Below are positions 9,912-18,454 of a stretch of 64,000 nt of DNA, in pieces. Each line of letters starts with the position of its first letter. Position 1 is the stretch's first letter. This stretch comes from Spirochaetota bacterium. GTDB lineage: Bacteria; Spirochaetota; UBA4802; UBA5368. The notes below the pieces were generated by a model. That model was not told where the DNA came from. It ran no database searches and was given only the letters and a program-made list of their open reading frames with translations. The DNA lies in NCBI GenBank assembly GCA_035477215.1, contig DATIKU010000058.1:62001-126000 (forward strand), written 5' to 3'. The translations under genes and the position numbers were made by a program.

Positions 9912-10287
9912 TGTTCGCGGCGGCGGATTCGCGCTCGTCGAGATACTCATAGCCATCGCCATCCTCTCCATCGCCATGCTCGCCATCATTTCGGGCGTGT
10001 CATCTGGTATCGCCGCCATCGGCGGGAACAGGAACATGACCCGGGCGATGTTGATTGCCAAGAGCAGGCTCAGTCTCTGCTACGTATACCGCATGCGCGA
10101 ACCGGACGTGCAGGAGGAGGCCGTAAAGGAGTACCCGGGGTTCGCATACAGCCGGAAAACGACCAAATTCGAACATGAGCTCTTCGGGCCCGTAAGTGCC
10201 CGAAGGGTTGAGATCACCGTCCACTGGCTCGAAAGGGGGCATAAAAAGAACTACACCCTCAGCTACGTCTATCCGGAGAGGATGTGA
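9889..10287 (+). CDS. gspI: Minor pseudopilin GspI
   Basis: 132 residues. Prepilin motif RGGGFALVEILIAIAILSIA with Glu+5, and a short C-terminal head ending YTLSYVYPERM, consistent with GspI. Overlaps gspH by 23 nt and gspJ by 4 nt (GTGA), so translation is probably coupled. In the family GspI nucleates the I-J-K tip complex. Confidence 0.88.
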   Translation: MSTSVSNDVRGGGFALVEILIAIAILSIAMLAIISGVSSGIAAIGGNRNMTRAMLIAKSRLSLCYVYRMREPDVQEEAVKEYPGFAYSRKTTKFEHELFGPVSARRVEITVHWLERGHKKNYTLSYVYPERM

Positions 10288-10991
10288 AACGCGGTATCAC
10301 TGAAATCCCGGCCGCGGCCCGCAGGCTCGTCCGTTTCTTACCGTATCTCCGCGGCTGGGCCGGCTTCACGCTCATCGAGGTGATCGTCGCGACCGCGCTC
10401 TCCTCGATGATTCTCCTCATCGTTTACTCGGCGCACCGTTCGATAATGACCTCCATCTTCGATCTTACCGGCGTCGCCGAGTTCCACGAGAACATGAGCC
10501 TGGCGGTCCAGCGCATCGACCGTGACATCTCCTACGCGTTTTCGAATAAGTTCAACGAGCGCGTTTGTTTTATCGGGGAGAACCAGATGGGCCAGACGGC
10601 CAACGGCCGGCTCGATTTCATCACCACGGACTTCTCGCGCGAATCCATATCGCTCAATCCCAAAAAGCAGCATCCCTCAAGCGACATCTACGAGGTCGGC
10701 TACCGCATTCGCCAGGACATGGAGGCGCCGGGGGTGTTCCAGCTCGTCCGCCGGCGCGACCTCCACTACGACGACAACCCGCTCGGCGGCGGCGATGAGG
10801 ACGCCATGCTCGACAACGTCATCGACCTCAAATTCGAGTTCTGGCTGAGGAACGACTGGACCGACAAATGGGACTCGCGGGAGGCCAAACAACTTCCCCA
10901 GGCGGTGCGGACGTCGCTCCGCGTGAAAAACTACCGCGGTACCGTGGAGGACTTTGTGTTCATTTCGTACGTCAACCCGGTGAATGAATGA
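10284..10991 (+). CDS. gspJ: Minor pseudopilin GspJ
   Basis: 235 residues from a GTG start whose GTGA overlaps the gspI stop. A long basic leader (about 26 residues) precedes GFTLIEVIVATALSSMI, with Glu+5. The head contains a region (LVRRRDLHYDDNPLGGG) typical of GspJ variants. Stop overlaps the gspK start by 4 nt (ATGA). Confidence 0.88.
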   Translation: MKRGITEIPAAARRLVRFLPYLRGWAGFTLIEVIVATALSSMILLIVYSAHRSIMTSIFDLTGVAEFHENMSLAVQRIDRDISYAFSNKFNERVCFIGENQMGQTANGRLDFITTDFSRESISLNPKKQHPSSDIYEVGYRIRQDMEAPGVFQLVRRRDLHYDDNPLGGGDEDAMLDNVIDLKFEFWLRNDWTDKWDSREAKQLPQAVRTSLRVKNYRGTVEDFVFISYVNPVNE

Positions 10992-12214
10992 GACTTCCGC
11001 TTTATATCAGCGCCCGCCTGGATGCGGCCGTACTGAACTACCGCAGGCGCGAAGCCCTTCTTCGCGAACGCGGCGTGCTGCACGCCTTCAGGGGTTCATC
11101 GGGCTATGTACTGGTCATCGTGCTTCTGGTCATTTCGCTCCTGGTGGCGGTTTCGAGCGAGTTCATCATAACGGCCCAGACCAACGTGCGCTATATCGGC
11201 AGGTTCAGCGAGTCGCTCAGGGCGCGGACCATCGCGCGGGCGGGCGTCAATCTGGGTGTTGCGCTTTTGGAGGCCGACAAAAAGGGCGCGGCTTCCAGTC
11301 TGCTTTCGGGCGTCTCGACCAATTCGAACGTCGATTCCTTCCAGGACATCTGGGCGATCGACCTGCCGCCCCTGCCGATCGAAGGCGGGCACCTTAAAAT
11401 CGACATAACCGACGAGAACTCAAAAATCAACCTCAACGCATTCGCCAACGAAGTGGTCGACCGATCGCCCTATTATACCGTGGCACAGCGTTTTTTCATG
11501 AATATGGGCCTGCCAATGGATATTGCCGACGCGCTCATCGACTGGGTGGATATCGACGACAGCCGTTTCCCCTACGGCGCAGAATCTTCCGACTACTACC
11601 TCGCGCAACCGCGCCCGTACCGCGCGAAAAACGGTGCGATGGACAGCATTCAGGAGATGCTGATGGTAAAGGGAATCACTCCCGAGATCTACTACGGCCT
11701 TGGCGGCGGCAATTTCGGCCTCGAGCGGGACCTGGTCGAGCACAACAGGGGCGCGCGCCGGCTCGATCCCGAGGCCATCAATAAAACCGGAACCGGAAGG
11801 GCCCTTTCATCGCGCAGGACCGAGGGCGCCGAATCCGTGGCGCCGGTCGGAAAGGAGCGCAGCCGCAGGCTCGATGAATACTTTCGGATAACCGGCGAAC
11901 GCACCGATTACCTGAGCGAGCTCAACAAGATCAACATCAATACCGCTTCGTTTCGGGTCTTATCGGCGTTGACAGACGAGATGACCGATGATAAAGTTGC
12001 CGAGCTTATCCGCAGGCGCCGCTCGAAGCCGTTCGAATCGATCGACGAAGTCGCCGATATCATAATTGATGAGACGGTCAGGCGGAACCTGCTCACCGTG
12101 CGGTCGTTTATATTCCGCCTCGCGGTCACCGGCCGCGTCAACAAAACCGAAGTAATGATGATCGCCCTGTACAACAGGCAGAACAAGGTCTTTTACTATA
12201 TGAGCGAACAATGA
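10988..12214 (+). CDS. gspK: Minor pseudopilin GspK
   Basis: 408 residues. A basic leader is followed by GYVLVIVLLVISLLVAVSSE, which lacks the Glu+5 of the other pseudopilins, as is normal for the tip protein GspK. The large head carries the alpha-helical T2SSK domain with DALIDWVDIDDSRFPYGAES and a helix-hairpin-helix-like segment NINTASFRVLSALTDEM (about 320-340). GspK caps the pseudopilus. ATGA overlap with gspJ. Confidence 0.93.
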   Translation: MRLPLYISARLDAAVLNYRRREALLRERGVLHAFRGSSGYVLVIVLLVISLLVAVSSEFIITAQTNVRYIGRFSESLRARTIARAGVNLGVALLEADKKGAASSLLSGVSTNSNVDSFQDIWAIDLPPLPIEGGHLKIDITDENSKINLNAFANEVVDRSPYYTVAQRFFMNMGLPMDIADALIDWVDIDDSRFPYGAESSDYYLAQPRPYRAKNGAMDSIQEMLMVKGITPEIYYGLGGGNFGLERDLVEHNRGARRLDPEAINKTGTGRALSSRRTEGAESVAPVGKERSRRLDEYFRITGERTDYLSELNKININTASFRVLSALTDEMTDDKVAELIRRRRSKPFESIDEVADIIIDETVRRNLLTVRSFIFRLAVTGRVNKTEVMMIALYNRQNKVFYYMSEQ

Positions 12215-12292
12215 ACGATTATTCCTTGACATCCGCAATCGACCCCCCATTCGCCAATTACCCCCGGCATACCGGGAAACGGAGGACGCGCC

Positions 12293-13924
12293 TTGTTTGA
12301 GAACATCGCCGCGCTTGATATCGGCTCTTCCGCCGTCCGGCTCCTGACCGCAAGGACCGGCCTGAGGAATTTCCAGGTTACAGGACTTTCGATCGAGGAC
12401 ATCTCCCGCGAAGAAGGGGACGGTCCGGGCGACGCCGTAAGGCGGGCAATCGGCAGATTGCTTGTGGATAACGACATCAGTGGCTGCACTATTCTATGTA
12501 ATCTCCCCATGGAGAAGGCGATTGTGCGTATCATCGCCTTCCCATTCAGCGACGCGGAAAAAATCTCGGCCGCCATCCCCTACGAGGCCGAGGAAAATAT
12601 GCCGTTCAGCATCGACGAGCTCATAATGGACTTCCAGTCGTTGAAGAGCCCCCGGCCCGACGAAGCGAGGATAATGCTGGCGGCCACACCCATCGAAGCG
12701 GTACGCGAACAGGTGGCCCTACTTGAAGCGGCCGGCCTGCGTCCCTTCAGGATGGGCTTCGAGGCGAACGCGCTGTTCGAATGCTACCGCTACTTCAACC
12801 GCATTCCCGACGAAAACATCATCCAGCTCGACATCGGCAACGAGAAAACAATACTTGTGATCGCCGGCGGCGGCGATCTCCTTTATACGCGCTGCATCGC
12901 CGGCGGCCTCGGCGCCGTCCACCGGGAGATTGCGGCCATGAACCGCTGCAGTATCCGCGATGCGCAGCGGCTCTTCGAGTCCCTGAACCTCGACCTTACG
13001 TCCATCGAAAACAATTATCAGCGCGACTTCTACAAAACACTTGGCCTCAACAGGTCGAAGCTTAAAAAAATCTACGATCGCACCATCTCGGTGGTCGAAG
13101 AACTCGTGGAACAGGTGCTGCTTACCCTGCGCTCCTTTTCCGTGGAATACGGCGAGCTGGAATTCGGCCGCATACTCGTCTCCGGCGGCAGCGCCAACCT
13201 CGCGGGGATCGGGCATCTCATTTCGCGCGAACTCGAACTTCCCGTGGCCGCCCTTCCCTTCCTGCAGGGCTACCCCGAGCAGGCCATTCAGACGCAGTTT
13301 CCGATAGTTTTCGGCACCATGCTGTCATATCTCAACGCGCGGCGGCAATCGGTCAACTTCCTCAAGGGCGAGTTTGTTCCCGACCTCGCCGGCGGGTCTC
13401 GTAAAATCTACTATCTCGCGGCGACCTTTCTTTTCCTCGCCGCTTTTATTTTCATGGTCAACCTCGCCGTATCGACCTTTATCAATTACCGTACGGGATC
13501 GCAATATGACAATGAAATAAACGAGCGCTATATGCGCTATTTCCATGCCCGCAAGGCCGTGGACGATCCCGTAAAGGCCGCGTCAGCGCTGGTAAACGAG
13601 GAAAAAAAACAGCTCGACGCCATCGACGTGCTCGTCCAGCCGGGCGACAGGGTCATCGATCTCCTTTCCGAGATCGTCGCCAAATTCCCGGGGGATCCCG
13701 ATTTTCAACTGACCAACATGGTGATCAACGAAGGAATCGTGCGAATCGACGGACAGACGTCCTCGAGCAAGATTATCGACGACTTCAAGAACAGGCTGGT
13801 CGATACGGGCAGGTTCGGCTCGGTCGACCTCAACACCAGTATCAGCAGGAAAAACGAAATAGGTTTTTCAATGGTGATAAAACAGTCCGGTAAAAAGACG
13901 CCGGTACGGGAACAGGCGGAGTAA
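12293..13924 (+). CDS. gspL: Type II secretion protein GspL (actin-like, PilM/PilN type)
   Basis: 543 residues. Start is TTG at 12293, supported by GGAGGA 6 nt upstream. The N-terminal part is an actin-fold cytoplasmic domain (about 1-345; ALDIGSSAVRLL, QLDIGNEKTILV, LVSGGSANLAGIGHLI), then one membrane helix (about 365-385; IYYLAATFLFLAAFIFMV) and a periplasmic ferredoxin-like domain resembling PilN (about 440-535). GspL recruits GspE to the membrane. It is longer than the typical GspL of about 400 residues and looks like a PilM-PilN fusion. The 78-nt gap after gspK is the largest in the operon. Confidence 0.88.
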   Translation: MFENIAALDIGSSAVRLLTARTGLRNFQVTGLSIEDISREEGDGPGDAVRRAIGRLLVDNDISGCTILCNLPMEKAIVRIIAFPFSDAEKISAAIPYEAEENMPFSIDELIMDFQSLKSPRPDEARIMLAATPIEAVREQVALLEAAGLRPFRMGFEANALFECYRYFNRIPDENIIQLDIGNEKTILVIAGGGDLLYTRCIAGGLGAVHREIAAMNRCSIRDAQRLFESLNLDLTSIENNYQRDFYKTLGLNRSKLKKIYDRTISVVEELVEQVLLTLRSFSVEYGELEFGRILVSGGSANLAGIGHLISRELELPVAALPFLQGYPEQAIQTQFPIVFGTMLSYLNARRQSVNFLKGEFVPDLAGGSRKIYYLAATFLFLAAFIFMVNLAVSTFINYRTGSQYDNEINERYMRYFHARKAVDDPVKAASALVNEEKKQLDAIDVLVQPGDRVIDLLSEIVAKFPGDPDFQLTNMVINEGIVRIDGQTSSSKIIDDFKNRLVDTGRFGSVDLNTSISRKNEIGFSMVIKQSGKKTPVREQAE

Positions 13925-13928
13925 TGGA

Positions 13929-14447
13929 ATGATAAAAATATCCGCTCGGGAAAAACGGCTGCTCAAGATTTTCGGCGCAATCACCGCCGGAACACTCCTC
14001 TACCTGCTCGTAGTCAATCCGTACCTGTCCCTGATGGAATCTTCCCGATCGAGCATCGCCGGAAGCCGCCAGGACCTCGCCAGGCTCGAAACCCTCTATG
14101 AGGAGTACCGCCAGATCAAGCAGCAGAAGACCCGTTACGACACGCTGCTGGGCAACAGGGAGGAAAACATCACCACGCTGATTGAACAGTGGTCCACGAG
14201 CGCCGACGTGGCGCGCCATATCGCCTATACGCGCAGGACACAGTCCAACATTCAAAACAAGTACCTGCGCATCTCCACCGACGTCAAGATAGACGGCGTT
14301 CCAATTCAGAAGTTCATACGCTTCCTCCACGAGATAGAGAGTTCAGGGCGGCTGCTGAAGGTTAGCTACCTCAGGCTCTACCAGGGGCTTAAAGGCGCGG
14401 ACACCTACGACGTGATAATGAAAATCGACAGTTACACACTCCAGTGA
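13929..14447 (+). CDS. gspM: Type II secretion protein GspM
   Basis: 172 residues. Short cytoplasmic N-terminus (ISAREKRLLKIFGAI), one membrane helix (about 12-32), a periplasmic coiled coil (about 40-85) and a ferredoxin-like fold at the end (about 115-170). This is the architecture of GspM/PilO, the partner of GspL. It starts 4 nt after gspL. Sequence conservation of this family is low, so the call leans on architecture and position. Confidence 0.82.
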   Translation: MIKISAREKRLLKIFGAITAGTLLYLLVVNPYLSLMESSRSSIAGSRQDLARLETLYEEYRQIKQQKTRYDTLLGNREENITTLIEQWSTSADVARHIAYTRRTQSNIQNKYLRISTDVKIDGVPIQKFIRFLHEIESSGRLLKVSYLRLYQGLKGADTYDVIMKIDSYTLQ

Positions 14448-14462
14448 CGAGGATGCAGACTC

Positions 14463-15323
14463 ATGGAATTACGAAGGCTAAGAGAGAGGATCTCCGCGGC
14501 GCTTAAATCGGCCGGCCGTTTCGCGCGCGGGGCGCTGGCACTGCCGTATGCCAGGCTCTACATCGCGACGGCGCTGGTCCTCACCGCGGTATTCACCGTG
14601 CTGGGGTTCCCGTTCGACGTCCTGATACGCAGTGAGCTCCAGAAGATGGAACAGAGAGGCCTGCGAAGCGTTATCGTCGGGGAGATTGATTTCAATGTCA
14701 TAGGGGACTCATACATCGACAGCCTCATACTCGGCACCGGAACGGAATCGGAAATCAGCATGAAAGACGTCCGTTTCGATATCGCCATCAACCCGGTCAC
14801 CACCCTCGTCAATAAAACCCTGAAGGGTGAAATCGGCGTCCAGGACTTCAGGTACGCCGACGACAGCGCTTCATTCTCCTGCCTTCTGAACAGCGAATTC
14901 AGACTGGCCGCCGATCCGGCATCGGGCGTCCCCCGCGACGGTTTTCTGAACATCGAGATTCAGAACGTCTCGCTTAAGGGGATAACCATAAAAGAATTCA
15001 CGATCCCCGCCATACGCTTCACCTCGATAGCCATGCAATCAGAGATTAAAAAAAGCGAAATACATATAACGAAACTCGAAGGCGCGGGGCCGGATATTCG
15101 CGGCACCGTCCGGGGCTCCATCGCCCTTGCGCCGTACGTGCGGAACTCCACGCTCAACCTCGTCATCGACATCGATACTCAATCGAAGCTTATTCAGGAC
15201 TACCGCATGCTGCTCGGCGGTCTTGCCAAAAACGACGAGGGCCTCCTCAGGTTGACCGTCAGCGGCAGCCTGCAGGCGCCGGTGGTCGGCGTTCCCGGCG
15301 GAGAAAAGGGCCGCGAGCAATGA
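14463..15323 (+). CDS. gspN: Type II secretion protein GspN
   Basis: 286 residues. One membrane helix (about 33-57), then a periplasmic beta-rich domain of AsmA/GspN type: DFNVIGDSYIDSLILGTGTE, VRFDIAINPVTTLVNKTL, and the C-terminal GSLQAPVVGVPGG. GspN is an accessory component found in only some type II systems; its exact role is not well defined. Its stop overlaps the start of the ispH fusion by 4 nt (ATGA), coupling the two translationally. Confidence 0.75.
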   Translation: MELRRLRERISAALKSAGRFARGALALPYARLYIATALVLTAVFTVLGFPFDVLIRSELQKMEQRGLRSVIVGEIDFNVIGDSYIDSLILGTGTESEISMKDVRFDIAINPVTTLVNKTLKGEIGVQDFRYADDSASFSCLLNSEFRLAADPASGVPRDGFLNIEIQNVSLKGITIKEFTIPAIRFTSIAMQSEIKKSEIHITKLEGAGPDIRGTVRGSIALAPYVRNSTLNLVIDIDTQSKLIQDYRMLLGGLAKNDEGLLRLTVSGSLQAPVVGVPGGEKGREQ

Positions 15324-17038
15324 AAATAGAGCTGGCCCGCCATTCCGGCTTCTGCATGGGGGTTCGGGATGCCGTTCTCACCATTGTCGAGGAGCTCAAT
15401 ACCGCCGGCGAGGAGATACTCGTTTACGGGCCGCTCATCCACAATCCGCAGACCGTTGCCATACTTGGCAAGCGGGGCCTCAAGACTGTCCACACACTTG
15501 ACGACATCGACGGAAAGACGATCGTCGTGCGCACCCACGGCATACCCCTGGAGAACCTTCGCGACATCAAGGCGCGCTCGCGGCGCTACCTCAACCTGAC
15601 CTGCCCGCGCGTGTCGCGCGTCCAGGGCCTCATCAAGAATTACTCCGGCAAAGGCTACTATACCATAATAGTCGGCGACAGGGACCATGCCGAGGTGCTG
15701 GGCCTCAAGAGTTATGCCGCCGCCGGCGTAACCGTCGTCTCCGACATCGCGGACATCGATACGGTTCCCAGGGCCGATAAATACATCCTCGTCTCCCAGA
15801 CCACGCAGGACAGGGATCAGTTCTTTGCAATCGTGAATGAGCTGGAAAAACGCTTCAGCGAGGTTACGGTATTCAACACCATCTGCGACTCCACCCACGA
15901 CCGGCAGAACGACATCCGCGACGGCATGGCGCGGAACATCGATGCGCTTGTGGTGGTCGGCGGCCGGCAGTCCGCCAATACCACGCGGCTTGCGCAGATG
16001 AGCCGCGAATGCGGCATAAGGACATTTCATGTCGAAACCGAGGGGGAGCTTGCCGCCGGAGATTTTCGCGGGGTGAAACACGTGCTTGTTACCGCGGGCG
16101 CGTCGACGCCGGGCTGGATCATCAACAATGTCATGGAGCGTCTTTACGAAATCCAGTATCGCAACAACCGCTTCTTCCCCGGCATCATCGTCAAGCTCCT
16201 CGACTTCATCCTCAGGACCAACCTCCTGTCCGCGGCGGCGGCCTCGTTAATAAGCCTCTTCGTACTTGCCTTTGCCGGGGCGGCCGCCGGTACGGCGATC
16301 GCTATCGAGTCGTTTCTATACATCTTCGCGATGTACACGCTCAACAACCATTTCGAGATGGACTCTCTTTTCATACGGAACCCGGTTAAATACGCGATCC
16401 AGAACCGGCACAGGCACGTGCTGCTTCCGATGGCGATCATTGCGCTGGTTGCCTGCCTCTACCTCGCCGCCCATCACCAGCCGGCGGTCGCGTTCGGCTA
16501 TCTGGTGTCATGTTTTCTTGGTGCGGTATATTCGACGCGAACGGTGAAGCGGATGGTGTTAAAGAGCGGAATCGGGCTTCTGGAAAAGGCCTATAACCTG
16601 AAAAATATCGTATCGGCCTTCGGCTGGCTGATCGTTTCGACGGTTCTCCCGCTCGCGGCCGCTGGCGCGGACACCGCGAGCTTCATCGGCGCATGTTCGT
16701 TCGTTTTCGCCCTGGTTTTGTTCAGGAATATCCTGCTCGACATCATCGCCTTCCAGGGCGACCTCATCTTCGGAATGCAGACTTTTTCAACAATGCTGGG
16801 GGTTCAATCGGCGGGCAGGATCGCCATCGCGGTTTCCGCCGCTGCGGGCGCGGTCTTCACGGCAATTGCGCTTTCGACGGGGAAGGCGCTGTTTCTCGTA
16901 TTCCTGGTCAATCTCGCGTATTTCGCCGCCGTATATCTCAGGATCAGGTCGAAGAACTACTTTATCGCTCTAAAATACGAGATGCTTCTCGATCTCAACT
17001 TTGTGCTTTTCGCGGCGCTGTATTTCCTGGTACGATAA
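15320..17038 (+). CDS. ispH: IspH (HMBPP reductase) fused to a UbiA-like membrane domain
   Basis: 572 residues, against about 280-320 for plain IspH. Residues 1-280 are a complete IspH: the three Fe-S Cys contexts (HSGFCMGV, LTCPRVSRVQ, NTICDSTHDRQ), SQTTQ, the SxN motif in GGRQSANTTRL, and TAGASTP. It makes IPP and DMAPP from HMBPP, the last step of the MEP pathway begun by dxs at 23.4-25.3 kb. Residues about 290-572 hold seven to eight membrane helices with UbiA-like spacing: a degraded first Asp-motif (YTLNNHFEMDSLF) and a second motif (LLDIIAFQGDLIFGMQTFST). UbiA enzymes attach prenyl chains to acceptors; with the first motif altered, activity is uncertain. ATGA overlap with gspN. Confidence 0.9.
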   Translation: MKIELARHSGFCMGVRDAVLTIVEELNTAGEEILVYGPLIHNPQTVAILGKRGLKTVHTLDDIDGKTIVVRTHGIPLENLRDIKARSRRYLNLTCPRVSRVQGLIKNYSGKGYYTIIVGDRDHAEVLGLKSYAAAGVTVVSDIADIDTVPRADKYILVSQTTQDRDQFFAIVNELEKRFSEVTVFNTICDSTHDRQNDIRDGMARNIDALVVVGGRQSANTTRLAQMSRECGIRTFHVETEGELAAGDFRGVKHVLVTAGASTPGWIINNVMERLYEIQYRNNRFFPGIIVKLLDFILRTNLLSAAAASLISLFVLAFAGAAAGTAIAIESFLYIFAMYTLNNHFEMDSLFIRNPVKYAIQNRHRHVLLPMAIIALVACLYLAAHHQPAVAFGYLVSCFLGAVYSTRTVKRMVLKSGIGLLEKAYNLKNIVSAFGWLIVSTVLPLAAAGADTASFIGACSFVFALVLFRNILLDIIAFQGDLIFGMQTFSTMLGVQSAGRIAIAVSAAAGAVFTAIALSTGKALFLVFLVNLAYFAAVYLRIRSKNYFIALKYEMLLDLNFVLFAALYFLVR

Positions 17039-17476
17039 TCACTTATGTTCCGTTATATCCGCCTCGTCGTCGTGCGCTTCATCATAAACGACAAATTCCA
17101 TCTCGCCAAGGATTTTACCCTTCTCGGCGACAAGCAACCGGTAGACGCCCTTATCGAGCCCTTCAATCGCTCCGTAAATGACTTTCTGCACGACGTCGAT
17201 CCGTTCGGTCCGGACGCTTACATCAACCCATACTAGCTCCTTTTTCATCAATATCACGCCGATTGCGTGCTCTTCCGTGACGTTGCTGAAAACGTAGACC
17301 CAATCGATGCGTTCGGCCGCTGAGAATTCGGGTATTCCCGTCACCCTGTGGTATTCGTCGGCGAATGGCCGTTTTACTGCAAATTCGCCCTTCAAACCGC
17401 CGCATCCGGACCATGATAAAACCGACGCCGCAAAGACGGCAAGAAGAGCGACGCGTCGCCATGCGTTCACGATCAC
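17039..17476 (-). CDS. Predicted lipoprotein, unknown function
   Basis: 145 residues. Signal peptide with a lipobox-like SWSGC (Cys about residue 25), then a beta-rich domain with no recognised family (IDWVYVFSNVTEEHAIGV, YRLLVAEKGKILGEMEFV). The acidic, His-containing tail (DEAHDDEADITEHK) is distinctive. Probably anchored to the periplasmic face of a membrane. It converges stop-to-stop with the ispH fusion and starts 3 nt after the next upstream gene ends, so it belongs to the leftward pdxJ-cda transcript or a neighbour of it. Confidence 0.7.
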   Translation of the reverse strand: MIVNAWRRVALLAVFAASVLSWSGCGGLKGEFAVKRPFADEYHRVTGIPEFSAAERIDWVYVFSNVTEEHAIGVILMKKELVWVDVSVRTERIDVVQKVIYGAIEGLDKGVYRLLVAEKGKILGEMEFVVYDEAHDDEADITEHK

Positions 17477-17479
17477 CTC

Positions 17480-17683
17480 CTATTCGACTTTATACTGGTC
17501 TTTATCGAGCTCGATCACCCGCGCGTTCTTCTGTCCGGAGCGGCGCCGGGGATCGTCCGACCGCTCGTCCTGAGGGTCGCGGCGCCGGTTACGCCTGCCC
17601 ATCGAGAGAGCGCCCCTTATAAATTTATAGACGAGGTAAATCGCGAAAAAAAACAGGAGTATTTTGAGCAGGTTTCCCAGCAT
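17480..17683 (-). CDS. Small single-pass membrane protein
   Basis: 67 residues: one N-terminal membrane helix (LLKILLFFFAIYLVYKFI, about 5-23) followed by a strongly charged Arg/Asp-rich cytoplasmic tail and a final VIELDKDQYKVE. The layout resembles short membrane proteins often found beside lipoprotein genes (DUF4834-like), but I cannot assign a function. It ends 3 nt before the lipoprotein gene and begins 29 nt after pdxJ ends. Confidence 0.65.
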   Translation of the reverse strand: MLGNLLKILLFFFAIYLVYKFIRGALSMGRRNRRRDPQDERSDDPRRRSGQKNARVIELDKDQYKVE

Positions 17684-17712
17684 GGCAATTCTCCGGCGGA
17701 TCCGGCGGGCCC

Positions 17713-18447
17713 CTATGCCCGACGAGCGTTCAAGATGAGGTCGGCCATTTCCTTTACGGCCCTGGCCAGCCCGGTAAAGACGGAACGCGAGATGATCGAA
17801 TGGCCGATATTAAGCTCCTCGAGCCCCGGCGTCGCGAGGATCGGCGGCAGGTTCAGGTAATTGAGTCCGTGGCCCGCGTTGACCCGTATGCCGATGCTTA
17901 CGGCATGATGTGCCGCCTCGTGGATTCGATCAAGCTCTTTTTGGACTTCGGCCGCGGCCCTCGCGCTGCAGTAGGTGCCGGTATGCAGTTCGACGAAGTC
18001 CGCGCCGGTTTCTCTGCTGAGTTCCACCGCCCGTTTATCAGGCTCGATAAAAAGCGAGACCACGACGCCGAGATCGTGGAACACCCTCACAACCTCGGAA
18101 ATCCGCCTTAAGTTCGCGCCGACGTCGAGCCCGCCTTCGGTCGTGAGCTCCCGACGCTTTTCCGGAACGAGCGTAATCTGGTTCGGTACAATGCCCCTCG
18201 CCACCGCGATGATATCGTCGGAGAGCGCCATCTCCAGGTTGAACTTGCCCCGCACCACGTCGCGCAGGCCCGCAACGTCGAGGTCCTGGATATGCCGCCT
18301 GTCCTCACGCAGGTGCACGGTTATGCCCGCGGCCCCGTTTTCCTCGCATATAACCGCCCCGGCTATCGGATCGGGCTCGACCCCTCCCCGTGCCTGGCGC
18401 AGCGTGGCGATGTGATCGATATTAACACAGAGAACTATTTCGGGCAT
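17713..18447 (-). CDS. pdxJ: Pyridoxine 5'-phosphate synthase PdxJ
   Basis: 244 residues from the ATG at 18447 (MPEIVLCVNIDHIATLRQAR). It condenses 1-deoxyxylulose 5-phosphate with 3-amino-2-oxopropyl phosphate to pyridoxine 5'-phosphate in the DXP-dependent B6 route. Motifs: NIDHIATLRQARGG, GAAGITVHLREDRRHIQ, the catalytic Glu stretch LVPEKRRELTTEGGLD, the ADFVELHTGTYC loop and the C-terminal NAGHGLNY and ELNIGHSIISR. Its substrate DXP comes from Dxs, encoded 5 kb away on the same strand. It begins 8 nt after cdaR ends. An in-frame extension to 18537 exists but overlaps cdaR and looks non-native. Confidence 0.95.
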   Translation of the reverse strand: MPEIVLCVNIDHIATLRQARGGVEPDPIAGAVICEENGAAGITVHLREDRRHIQDLDVAGLRDVVRGKFNLEMALSDDIIAVARGIVPNQITLVPEKRRELTTEGGLDVGANLRRISEVVRVFHDLGVVVSLFIEPDKRAVELSRETGADFVELHTGTYCSARAAAEVQKELDRIHEAAHHAVSIGIRVNAGHGLNYLNLPPILATPGLEELNIGHSIISRSVFTGLARAVKEMADLILNARRA

Positions 18448-18454
18448 TTCATCC

